Below are positions 51,343-59,925 of a stretch of DNA of 64,000 nucleotides, in pieces. The notes beneath the pieces were generated by a model that saw only the letters and a list, made by a program, of their open reading frames with translations, ran no database searches and had not been told where the DNA came from. Source of the stretch: Thomasclavelia sp047249845. Lineage in GTDB: Bacteria > Bacillota_I > Bacilli_A > Erysipelotrichales > Coprobacillaceae. Position 1 is the stretch's first letter. Every line of letters begins with the position of its first letter. The DNA lies in assembly GCF_047249845.1 (NCBI RefSeq), contig NZ_JBKTWO010000012.1:1-64000 (forward strand), given 5' to 3'. The translations under genes and the position numbers were made by a program.

Positions 51343-51379
51343 CAAGAGTTTTAGTTGACTAAAACCCTTGTTTTTTTTA
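51343..51379 (+). terminator. Terminator after the DUF1836 gene
   Basis: caag-a-gttttag / ctaaaac-c-cttg stem with a TTGA loop followed by eight T. The loop and 3' arm also contain the -35 box of the metF promoter. Confidence 0.88.
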
Positions 51380-51383
51380 TAAT
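51355..51383 (+). promoter_or_regulatory. metF operon promoter nested in the terminator
   Basis: TTGACT (51355-51360) - 17 bp - TATAAT (51378-51383). The spacer is the 3' arm and T run of the preceding terminator. No SAM, T-box or cobalamin riboswitch fits in the roughly 25-nt leader. Confidence 0.75.
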
Positions 51384-51413
51384 TAACATAATTTATTTAA
51401 GGAGAATATACAC

Positions 51414-52304
51414 ATGAAAATTATTGATTTGTTACATCAGCGACCTACTTTGTCGTTTGAAATCTTCCCCCCTAAAAAACATGATGGGGATATCAGTTCT
51501 ATCTATAGTACAATTGATGAATTATCGAAACTTAAGCCAGATTTTATTTCAGTTACATATGGAGCTGGAGGATCTACTACTGAAAATACAGTAGAAATTG
51601 CTTCTAAAATAAAAAATGAATATGGTATTGAGGCTGTTGCCCATTTAAGCTGCATTGATGCTACACCAGAGCAGCTGATTCGTATCATCGATTCATTAAA
51701 AGCAAATAATATTGAAAATATCTTAGCATTACGAGGTGATTATCCCAAAGGATATGACCCAATAAATGCTCCTCACTATTATAAATATGCAAGTGAATTG
51801 AATGAATTCATCAGTAAAAATTATCCTGATACATTTTGTTTAAGCGGGGCCTGCTATCCTGAAGTACATCAAGACGCTGTTTCTTTAGAAAAAGACTTGC
51901 AGGCACTAAAGAAAAAAGTTGATGCTGGTGCTAAATATTTAATTACTCAAATCTTTTTTGACAATAATTATTACTATCGTTTAGTACGTGAAGCGCGTAT
52001 TAGAGGAATCAATGTACCAATCATTGCTGGAATCATGCCTGCAACTAATTCAAAATCATTATTAAATATCGCAAAATTAAGTGGATGTAATATTCCTTAC
52101 AATTTATCTGCTTCAATTGAACGTTTTAAAAACAATCCTCAAGCAATGAAAGAAGTAGGAATGAACTATGCAACTAATCAGATTATTGATTTAATTACTA
52201 ATGGGGTTGATGGAATCCATCTTTATACTATGAATAAACCAGAAATAGTTCATGAGATTCTAAAAAGAACTAATAATATTTTAGCTGAGTTTAAAAATGA
52301 TTAA
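51414..52304 (+). CDS. metF: Methylenetetrahydrofolate reductase
   Basis: 296 residues. TIM-barrel FAD enzyme with 'LSFEIFPPKKHDGDISSIYS' at the start, 'VTYGAGGSTTENTVEIA', 'ILALRGDYPKG', and 'LITQIFFDNNYYYRLV'. It reduces 5,10-methylene-THF to 5-methyl-THF, the methyl donor for MetH. Overlaps the next gene by 8 bp. Confidence 0.97.
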   Translation: MKIIDLLHQRPTLSFEIFPPKKHDGDISSIYSTIDELSKLKPDFISVTYGAGGSTTENTVEIASKIKNEYGIEAVAHLSCIDATPEQLIRIIDSLKANNIENILALRGDYPKGYDPINAPHYYKYASELNEFISKNYPDTFCLSGACYPEVHQDAVSLEKDLQALKKKVDAGAKYLITQIFFDNNYYYRLVREARIRGINVPIIAGIMPATNSKSLLNIAKLSGCNIPYNLSASIERFKNNPQAMKEVGMNYATNQIIDLITNGVDGIHLYTMNKPEIVHEILKRTNNILAEFKND

Positions 52305-52929
52305 AGAAAACGCTCTAAAATATCTAGGTTATCAAAATAATAAAGTCGATGACAATACTAACGCTCTTTTAGATGAGTGTCTAAAAGAGTTAGAGCAAGT
52401 CACCCCTAAATTCATGTATCAAACTTATACACTTACTCATCATCCTTTAAAGATCAATGAATTGAATTTATTAATTAATTACCCTGATTTAATTGATCTA
52501 TTTAACAATTGTAATAAAATTGTTATTATTGCTTGTACTTTGGGATTAGAAGTTGATCAAAAATTACGTTATTATTCAAAAATCAATTTAACTAAAATGA
52601 CTATAATGGATGCCCTAGCAAGCAGTTACATTGAAATTAAATGCGATGAATTTGAAGCTAAGCAAAATTTTAGTGCTCGAACTTTTCGTTTTTGCCCTGG
52701 TTATGGTACTGTACCTCTTGAATTAAACCAGGCTTTAGCCCAAGCATTATCCTGTGACAAACATATTGGCTTAACTGTTCAGGAAAACAATTTACTCTTA
52801 CCCCAAAAATCGATGATTGGATTAATTGGCTTAGGTGAAGAAAAATTAATCAAGCACTGCTTTTCATGTGTCAATAAAGAAAACTGTATATACCGGAAAA
52901 GAGGACAAAGATGTTACAAGAAAGACTAA
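52297..52929 (+). CDS. Free-standing activation domain of cobalamin-dependent methionine synthase
   Basis: 210 residues. The C-terminal half matches the MetH activation (AdoMet-binding) domain: 'FRFCPGYGTVPLELNQALAQ' and 'LLPQKSMIGLIGLGEE', ending in a cysteine-rich tail ('CFSCVNKENCIYRKRGQRC'). In E. coli this is the C-terminal domain of MetH, which re-methylates oxidised cobalamin using AdoMet. Here it is a separate gene between metF and a MetH that lacks this domain, overlapping both. The terminal cysteines might bind metal. Confidence 0.9.
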   Translation: MIKENALKYLGYQNNKVDDNTNALLDECLKELEQVTPKFMYQTYTLTHHPLKINELNLLINYPDLIDLFNNCNKIVIIACTLGLEVDQKLRYYSKINLTKMTIMDALASSYIEIKCDEFEAKQNFSARTFRFCPGYGTVPLELNQALAQALSCDKHIGLTVQENNLLLPQKSMIGLIGLGEEKLIKHCFSCVNKENCIYRKRGQRCYKKD

Positions 52930-55271
52930 AAAATGAAATATTGATTTTTGATGGAGCTATGGGAACACAACTTCAAGATGCCGGATTAAAAGCCGGTGAT
53001 ATTCCTGAATGTTTAAATATCACTGATCCTAAATTAATTCAAGATATTCATTTAAATTATTTAAAAGCTGGTGCTGATTTCATTACAACAAATACATTTG
53101 GCGCTAACCCTATAAAAATGAAAGATGCACCATATAATTATAAAGAAATTATTAGTGCTGCTATTGACAATGCTATTACAGCCAGAAAATTAGCTAATCG
53201 TGAAAATGACAGTTATATTGTTTTAGATATTGGACCGATTGGTCAATTATTAGAACCAATGGGCACATTAACATTTGATGAAGCTTACGATATTATCAAA
53301 AAACAGGTTCTTTTAGCAAAAGACCTAGTTGATGTAGTTCTTTTAGAAACAATGACAGATATATATGAAGTCAAAGCTGGTATTTTAGCAGTTAAGGAAA
53401 ATAGTGATTTACCAGTATTTGTAACTATGACTTATGAAAGTAATCTACGTACCCTTTCAGGTTGCGACCCATTAACGATGGTAAATGTCCTTGAAGGGCT
53501 AAATGTTGATGTTTTAGGAGTTAATTGTTCTTTAGGACCAATTGAACTAACACCGATTATTAATCAGATCCTATCAGTAGCTACTGTTCCTGTCATGTTA
53601 CAACCAAATGCTGGATTACCATGTCTAATTGAAGGAAAAACATGCTATAACATGGACAAGGATACCTTTATAACTGAAAGTCTCAAACATGTTAATAATG
53701 GTGTAGCAATCATTGGGGGGTGTTGTGGAACAACTCCAGCATTTATAAAATCATTAAAAGAGAACATTCCTGTTACAAGAGTTGAAACTAATCCAACTAT
53801 CGTTACACGCGTTTCTAGCGGAAGTAAAACGATTGAATTTGGACATCATGTTGTTGTTTGTGGAGAACGCTTAAATCCAACTGGTAAGAAAAAGTTGAAA
53901 TTAGCATTAAAAGAAGAACGTTATGATGAATTGGTCATCGAGGCAATTAAACAAGATCAAGCTGGGGCCCATGTTCTTGATGTAAATGTTGGTCTACCAG
54001 GAATCGATGAAATCTCAACTATGAAACATGTTATAAAATTATTACAAGAAGTTATTTCATTGCCATTACAAATTGATAGTTCAGTACCTGAAGCAATTGA
54101 ACAAGCATGTCGTTATTATAATGGTAAACCACTTATTAATTCTGTAAATGGTAAAGATGAAACAATGGATGCAATTTTTCCAATTGTTAAAAAATATGGT
54201 GGTGTAGTAATTGGTTTAACCCTTGATGAAAATGGAATTCCCCCAAAAGCTAAGGAGCGCTATGAAATCGCTAAAAAGATTATTAAAAAAGCTGAAACAT
54301 ATGGTATCAATAAAGAAAATATTATTATTGATTGTTTAGTTTTAACCGTTTCAGCTCAACAAAAAGAAGTAATGGAGACAATCAAAGCTGTAGCTATGGT
54401 TAAAGAACTCGGTGTCCATACAGTATTAGGAGTAAGCAATGTATCTTTTGGCTTACCAAACCGTCCTTTACTTAACAAAACCTTTTTAGCTATGGCAATG
54501 TCTGCAGGTCTAGATTTACCAATCATTAATCCACTTGATCAAGAATTAATGGCAACAATCGATGCCTTTAATGTCTTATATAATTATGATAAAGATGCAT
54601 CAATATATATTGAACATCAAGCAAATCAAGAAACTAATATAAAAAAAGATACTTCAACGTTTACTCTGAATGAAATTGTTTTACACGGTCTAAAAGACGA
54701 GGTAACAAAAGCTACAAAGGAATTATTAAAAACAACTCCAGGTCTAGAGATCATCAATAATATTCTAATCCCTGCACTAGATACTGTTGGTAAAAATTAT
54801 GAACAAAATATAATTTTTTTACCACAATTAATTCAATCAGCTGAGACATCAAAAATGGCTTTTAGTATAATAAAAGATACATTTATAGAATCAACCGCTA
54901 CTAAAGGACCAATTATTATGGCCACTGTTCATGGTGATATTCATGATATTGGTAAGAATATCGTGAAAGTTGTTCTTGAAAGCTATGGCTATAAAGTAAT
55001 TGACTTAGGTAAAGATGTTCCTCCTGAAACAGTTGTCGATGCTTTTTACAAGCATCAACCTAAAGCAATTGGTCTTAGTGCTTTAATGACAACAACTGTT
55101 GTCTCAATGGAAAAAACAATTAGTCTATTAAAGAAAATTGATAACATGTGCCCAATCTTTGTTGGTGGTGCCGTTTTAACAGCTGATTATGCCAAAGAGA
55201 TAAATGCTGATTATTATTCTAAAGACGCAATGGAAGCAGTAGAATTAATGAATAAAATTATAATTGACTAA
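52911..55271 (+). CDS. metH: Cobalamin-dependent methionine synthase lacking the activation domain
   Basis: 786 residues: homocysteine S-methyltransferase domain (1-280; zinc cysteines in 'GVNCSLGP' and 'GGCCGTTPAF'), pterin-binding domain (about 300-560, 'VVVCGERLNPTGKKKLKLAL'), and cobalamin cap and Rossmann domains (about 590-786; 'TVHGDIHDIGKNIV' with the cobalt-binding histidine). The full E. coli protein also has a C-terminal activation domain; that is the preceding gene here. The operon needs external or separately made cobalamin. Confidence 0.95.
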   Translation: MLQERLKNEILIFDGAMGTQLQDAGLKAGDIPECLNITDPKLIQDIHLNYLKAGADFITTNTFGANPIKMKDAPYNYKEIISAAIDNAITARKLANRENDSYIVLDIGPIGQLLEPMGTLTFDEAYDIIKKQVLLAKDLVDVVLLETMTDIYEVKAGILAVKENSDLPVFVTMTYESNLRTLSGCDPLTMVNVLEGLNVDVLGVNCSLGPIELTPIINQILSVATVPVMLQPNAGLPCLIEGKTCYNMDKDTFITESLKHVNNGVAIIGGCCGTTPAFIKSLKENIPVTRVETNPTIVTRVSSGSKTIEFGHHVVVCGERLNPTGKKKLKLALKEERYDELVIEAIKQDQAGAHVLDVNVGLPGIDEISTMKHVIKLLQEVISLPLQIDSSVPEAIEQACRYYNGKPLINSVNGKDETMDAIFPIVKKYGGVVIGLTLDENGIPPKAKERYEIAKKIIKKAETYGINKENIIIDCLVLTVSAQQKEVMETIKAVAMVKELGVHTVLGVSNVSFGLPNRPLLNKTFLAMAMSAGLDLPIINPLDQELMATIDAFNVLYNYDKDASIYIEHQANQETNIKKDTSTFTLNEIVLHGLKDEVTKATKELLKTTPGLEIINNILIPALDTVGKNYEQNIIFLPQLIQSAETSKMAFSIIKDTFIESTATKGPIIMATVHGDIHDIGKNIVKVVLESYGYKVIDLGKDVPPETVVDAFYKHQPKAIGLSALMTTTVVSMEKTISLLKKIDNMCPIFVGGAVLTADYAKEINADYYSKDAMEAVELMNKIIID

Positions 55272-55273
55272 AA

Positions 55274-55321
55274 TAAAAAGAGCTGTGAACAAATTTTTCT
55301 TTGTTTACAGTCTCTTTTTTT
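55274..55321. terminator. Bidirectional terminator between metH and the GGDEF-EAL gene
   Basis: Long imperfect stem aaagagctgtgaacaaa / tttgtttacagtctcttt, flanked by A on the left and T on the right, so it can end both convergent transcripts. Confidence 0.88.
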
Positions 55322-55332
55322 ATTATATAAGA

Positions 55333-58311
55333 TTACCCTTTATTTTCATTACACTTACGAATTAATTCAATAACATCTGGTGGGATAACCGGTGGAATAT
55401 ATTGCGGTTTAGAAAGTAGATAACCTTGTAAATAATCAACATTTAACTCAATTACTTGTTTTAATTCAGCAATAGTTTCAATTCCTTCCGCTATAATTTT
55501 CATATCCCGTTCATGAGCATAATTAACAATATTTTCTACAATCTTACATTTATCAAGATTTGAATCAATATCTCTAATTATTTCCATATCAATTTTTATA
55601 TACTTTGGAGATATAGACAATAATGTTATTTCACCATTATAACCACTACCATAGTCATCTAAAGCTAGTGCTCCACCCCATTTCTTAATATATTTTTCTT
55701 TTTGTAACTGATATTTCTCATCTACTAATTCAACTTCTGAAACTTCCAAAACAATATTTTTCAAATATCTTTGATATTTAGATTCCAATGATAACATTGC
55801 TTCTTTACTAAGCATTTGATTTGAAAGAGAATTAATAAAAATTTTAGTTTGAGTACTAACTAGATTATTTTCAATATGCATATCATATACATTTAATGCA
55901 CCAAACCATGTTAAAGCTTCTATTTCACCAAGGCGTCCCTCTTCTTTAGCCACCTTTAAAATATCCATTGGAGACTTTAATATTGGCATAAAAGAACGCA
56001 TTAAAGCTTCATAAGCAAAAATTGTTCCATCACAACTATCTACGATTGGCTGCAAGAAAAACTGAAGTGCATTATCATTAATTATCACATTTAATTCCTT
56101 TTTTGCCTGATTAAAATATGCATCATGAGCATACTCATCACTATTAAAATTCGTTAAATTCCCTTTACTAGAATGTTTAACTTTATACATAGCATAATCC
56201 GCATACTGTTGTAATAATTCAAAAGATTTTGTATCTCTAGGATACCAGGCAATCCCTCCAGAAGCTTTGATATTATATTTTTTATCACCAGTAACCATGA
56301 TATATGCTTGTAAAATTGCTTGTTTTAATTGGTCTAAATATAATTGAATTTCACTTTCTTCATCATAACCATAGAAAAATACAAAAAATTCATCTCCAGA
56401 TATTCTTGAAATAATAGTATTCTCAGGTACATTTTTTCTAAATGTATCAGCTGCAACAGAGATATAACGATCACCAGTTTCATGTCCATAAGTATCATTG
56501 ATATATTTTAAATCATCTAAATCCAGCATCATTAACGCCGCTATCTTTAACTCCTCCATACGATTATTAAATAAATCGCTTGTTAAACGTACAAAAGCCC
56601 TTCTGTTTAATAGACCAGTTAAAGCATCATGATCTCGTTCATATTCAATAACTCTTTTTTCAAGAATACTGCTAGTAATATCTTCAATAACTCCCAAATA
56701 TACTTTTCCATTAACTACTAATTTTAAATTCACAAATATATAATCATCAAAACTAGGTATTTTTAATAAATATTCAGTGGGATTATATGTCTTAGAAATA
56801 ATATATTTCCGATATTTTAAAATCTTTCTAATAAATTTTTTTGCTGATAAATGATATGTATCAATCTCATTATCTAATAATACTTCAAAAAAGTTATCAG
56901 ATATAAATAATTCTTTTGTTAAAGAATTATATTCAAAACCAGCCAATTTTACACTTGCCATTTTCAAAATCATTGAAAACTTCATTGATGTATTCTGTAT
57001 ATTTTTATTAAGCTGTTTCATTGTATCTGCTAGATGATCAATTTCAGAAATATTAGTTTTTACAAAATTAACTGGTTTATCTTTTGTTACTTCGACTTCT
57101 TCAGACAATCTCTTGATTGGTTTTGAAATAAAATAACTTGCCAATAAACTACCAATGATCCCTACTAGCAATATTAATAATATTATTATAATTATAGTGA
57201 AAATGATTTTATTAGTAAAAGCAAACAATTGATCCGCTCCAACTATTCCTACTAATACCCATCTTTGATTACTATATGGTGTATTAGTGTTATAAATATC
57301 TAAATAACTAGTTGCACTATACAATTTTTTTCCATTTTTCTTAATATAATAATCACCTGTACTCCCCTCCAACAATGTAGTTTTATCAGTTAATGAATAA
57401 GTATTCCCATTTGCAAACACATTGTTAATAGTAGAGCTATCATCATGGTTAATAGCTAATAAATAACTCCCCATTCCACCTTCAAATAATTCATTACTAG
57501 GTAATAACTTATTTAAATAATCCAAGGTAATGTCAATTCCTACCACTCCATAAACTAACCCACTATCATTAATAAGAGGCAATGAATAAGTTATTACTTT
57601 TTTATCATCACCATTTAAAATATAACTATGACCCCAGTAACCAAGATCAGTTACTGTAAAATCTTTAGCATTATGATAAGCTTCTTGAAAAGGAGTATAA
57701 AAGAAATCATAATAATCAATATTACTCTTTTTAAACTCAAACCGTGGCTGCCAAAATGAATCAGTAGAAATATTTAATTTTTTTACTACCTCAGCAGGTG
57801 CTCGTTCAAATAATAAATCAGCATTAGCATAGGATTCTTTTGAGATAGGATCTAAGTCACGAAGATATATTCCTGGTTTATCATTTAAACCAGAATTTAA
57901 ATCTTCTGTATTAAAAATTATATAAGCTCCAGTAACTCGTTGTAAACGCATTGTTGAAATCAACTTGTCAGTTACCTTTAAAAGTAATGGAGTCGCATTA
58001 GCCGAACTATCATCAAGAGTATTATAATCAATTATCCCTTGCTGACTTAGATTTTTAGCCGTATCATTTATAAAATCAGTTAATTCATTTAGATTTGACC
58101 AGCTATTAAGCATTTCATTTTGTAAATAACTTCCTCGGTTTAAAACCCTTTGATTAACAATATCTTTAGCATTTTGATTTATGTGGGGAAATAATTGGCT
58201 AAAAGAAAGGCATCCCATTAAAATAATTGTCTGAATAATGACAAATATACTCATTGGTTGTAAAAAGTGTAAAAAAATGGATTTATTTTTCTTACAAAAT
58301 TTAAATGACAT
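55333..58311 (-). CDS. Membrane sensor with dCache, GGDEF and EAL domains
   Basis: 992 residues: membrane helix (about 15-35), extracellular dCache-type sensor (40-355), second helix (about 370-392), HAMP-like linker, a PAS-like segment (about 440-560), GGDEF domain with 'RISGDEFFVF' (first Gly replaced by Ser, which active cyclases tolerate), and EAL domain with 'AYEALMRSF', 'LEVSEVE', 'LDDYGSGYNG', 'IAEGIET' and 'YLQGYLLSKP'. The main EAL residues are present, so c-di-GMP hydrolysis is plausible and synthesis possible. It follows a solute-binding lipoprotein by 18 bp; ribosome site aaaggagggg. Confidence 0.92.
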   Translation of the reverse strand: MSFKFCKKNKSIFLHFLQPMSIFVIIQTIILMGCLSFSQLFPHINQNAKDIVNQRVLNRGSYLQNEMLNSWSNLNELTDFINDTAKNLSQQGIIDYNTLDDSSANATPLLLKVTDKLISTMRLQRVTGAYIIFNTEDLNSGLNDKPGIYLRDLDPISKESYANADLLFERAPAEVVKKLNISTDSFWQPRFEFKKSNIDYYDFFYTPFQEAYHNAKDFTVTDLGYWGHSYILNGDDKKVITYSLPLINDSGLVYGVVGIDITLDYLNKLLPSNELFEGGMGSYLLAINHDDSSTINNVFANGNTYSLTDKTTLLEGSTGDYYIKKNGKKLYSATSYLDIYNTNTPYSNQRWVLVGIVGADQLFAFTNKIIFTIIIIILLILLVGIIGSLLASYFISKPIKRLSEEVEVTKDKPVNFVKTNISEIDHLADTMKQLNKNIQNTSMKFSMILKMASVKLAGFEYNSLTKELFISDNFFEVLLDNEIDTYHLSAKKFIRKILKYRKYIISKTYNPTEYLLKIPSFDDYIFVNLKLVVNGKVYLGVIEDITSSILEKRVIEYERDHDALTGLLNRRAFVRLTSDLFNNRMEELKIAALMMLDLDDLKYINDTYGHETGDRYISVAADTFRKNVPENTIISRISGDEFFVFFYGYDEESEIQLYLDQLKQAILQAYIMVTGDKKYNIKASGGIAWYPRDTKSFELLQQYADYAMYKVKHSSKGNLTNFNSDEYAHDAYFNQAKKELNVIINDNALQFFLQPIVDSCDGTIFAYEALMRSFMPILKSPMDILKVAKEEGRLGEIEALTWFGALNVYDMHIENNLVSTQTKIFINSLSNQMLSKEAMLSLESKYQRYLKNIVLEVSEVELVDEKYQLQKEKYIKKWGGALALDDYGSGYNGEITLLSISPKYIKIDMEIIRDIDSNLDKCKIVENIVNYAHERDMKIIAEGIETIAELKQVIELNVDYLQGYLLSKPQYIPPVIPPDVIELIRKCNENKG

Positions 58312-58329
58312 TATTTCCCCTCCTTTACT

Positions 58330-59757
58330 TTATTTAACTAACTCTTCTAATTGACTTTTCACCTGATTATACCATGTATCAAAATACTCATCACTTGTAA
58401 AGGAAGCAGTTGCTTCTTGTAAAGACATACCAGCATTTAAATTTGCTATAACTTGTTCACGAACTTCTTTTGCTAAAGCACTCATTGAATTTTCCATTAT
58501 TGAACGAGCTGTAGTCCCCTTTTCAAACGCTTTAGTTGTATACATTTTATTATCTTTAGTTGTTTCCAAACTACTTATTAATGATTTTTTTACATTACCT
58601 TTTAATTCAATATTTTCACTTATCTTTTCAATATTATTCGCATTCTTCGTAACTGGTAAATAGCTGCTGCTCATTGCAAATTGAATATTTTGTTCATCTT
58701 GAGTAAACCATTTTAAAAACTCAATTGATGCTAATTGTTCTTTATCATTTGACTTCGTAACTACCATTCCTGCACCTTGCTGTACAGCATAATCTGCACC
58801 ATTAGCAAATTTCGGTGATGGCATCATAGCTATTTCAATAGGGTAACTATCCTCGTCATTTAAGATAACTTCCTTAGGTAAATATGTAGCACTTGAAGAT
58901 GAACCTACACAAGCAATGATATTTCCAGTTTTCATATCATCACTTCTAAATCTTCCTGAAGCATTAAAATAACCATTAATATAAGGAATAAAATAATTAT
59001 CCCATAACTTTTTAACAACGTCACGTTCAAAATTTAATTTAACTTGCCCCTTTTCAACTTCAAACATCTCATTTGCCAATTGATGATACCCAATAATCAT
59101 ATAGTTAGCATTGGCATCACGACCAAAAAAGGCTTTTCCATCATTGGGTGCAGCAGTTTTAGCATCAGTCCATTCATAATACTGTTTAGCAACCTTAGTG
59201 ACACCTTCAATTGTCTGCAATTCATCAATTACAGCTCCAGTTTCGTTTGCAAAAATATCCCAATCTGTTTGATTTAACATCAAAATTTCTGTTGATTTAG
59301 CTATTGGAAATATCTTCAAACTGCCATCTCCTAAAAATCGTCCTTCTTCAATATATCCATCGACATATTTATCTAATTCTTTTTCTGTGAAATATTTAGT
59401 TAAATCTACAGCATAATCAAGTTTATCAACTTGATATGCCGTATCACCATAAGCTGCAAAAATATTTGGTATTTCATCAGCTCCAGCTTTTCCATTAATT
59501 GAATTCATTACATTTTCTTCTAAATCAGATACAGTTCCTTGACTAGCACTTTCAACTACTATCCCCTTTTCTTTTCCCACCGTTTCATTAAATTCAGTTA
59601 CAAGTTTATTAAAAGCTTCCTGTTGAGCACCATTATAATAATGCCAAATACTAATAGTTGTAGGATTATCTTTATCAAGTATATCTTCTTTTTTCCCCTG
59701 ACATCCAACTATTATAAAAATCAAACACATACACATAATTATTTTTAATTTTTTCAT
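58330..59757 (-). CDS. Orphan extracellular solute-binding lipoprotein (family 1)
   Basis: 475 residues: signal peptide with lipobox 'IIVGC' (lipidated Cys about 19), then a sugar-type ABC solute-binding fold ('TISIWHYYNGAQQEAFNKLV' at the N-terminus; 'VQQGAGMVVTKSNDKEQLA' and 'EFLKWFTQDEQNIQFAMS' in the C-terminal lobe). No permease or ATPase gene is adjacent. It is co-transcribed with the dCache-GGDEF-EAL sensor, which suggests that the ligand-bound protein signals to the sensor domain instead of feeding a transporter. Confidence 0.9.
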   Translation of the reverse strand: MKKLKIIMCMCLIFIIVGCQGKKEDILDKDNPTTISIWHYYNGAQQEAFNKLVTEFNETVGKEKGIVVESASQGTVSDLEENVMNSINGKAGADEIPNIFAAYGDTAYQVDKLDYAVDLTKYFTEKELDKYVDGYIEEGRFLGDGSLKIFPIAKSTEILMLNQTDWDIFANETGAVIDELQTIEGVTKVAKQYYEWTDAKTAAPNDGKAFFGRDANANYMIIGYHQLANEMFEVEKGQVKLNFERDVVKKLWDNYFIPYINGYFNASGRFRSDDMKTGNIIACVGSSSSATYLPKEVILNDEDSYPIEIAMMPSPKFANGADYAVQQGAGMVVTKSNDKEQLASIEFLKWFTQDEQNIQFAMSSSYLPVTKNANNIEKISENIELKGNVKKSLISSLETTKDNKMYTTKAFEKGTTARSIMENSMSALAKEVREQVIANLNAGMSLQEATASFTSDEYFDTWYNQVKSQLEELVK

Positions 59758-59887
59758 TTTTTCCTGCTCCAGTCTGTTATTTTTCCTATTTAGATTATTA
59801 TACCAACTCTTTGTCTAAATATAAAGATTTTTACAAAATTGACATGAAAAGCCAAATAAAATAAGTAAAAATTTTATTTATATATAT

Positions 59888-59913
59888 AAAATGCCATAAA
59901 AATATGGCATTTT
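59888..59913 (-). terminator. Terminator after the P-type ATPase gene
   Basis: Minus strand aaaatgccat-atttt-tatggcatttt stem (10 bp) followed by ATATA; flanks suit termination on both strands. Confidence 0.82.
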
Positions 59914-59925
59914 AATTATTAACGA

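Noticed and set aside
51343..51413. Possible SAM or cobalamin riboswitch before the methionine operon
   Set aside because: Only about 25 nt lie between the predicted transcription start and the ATG, too short for any known aptamer of these types.
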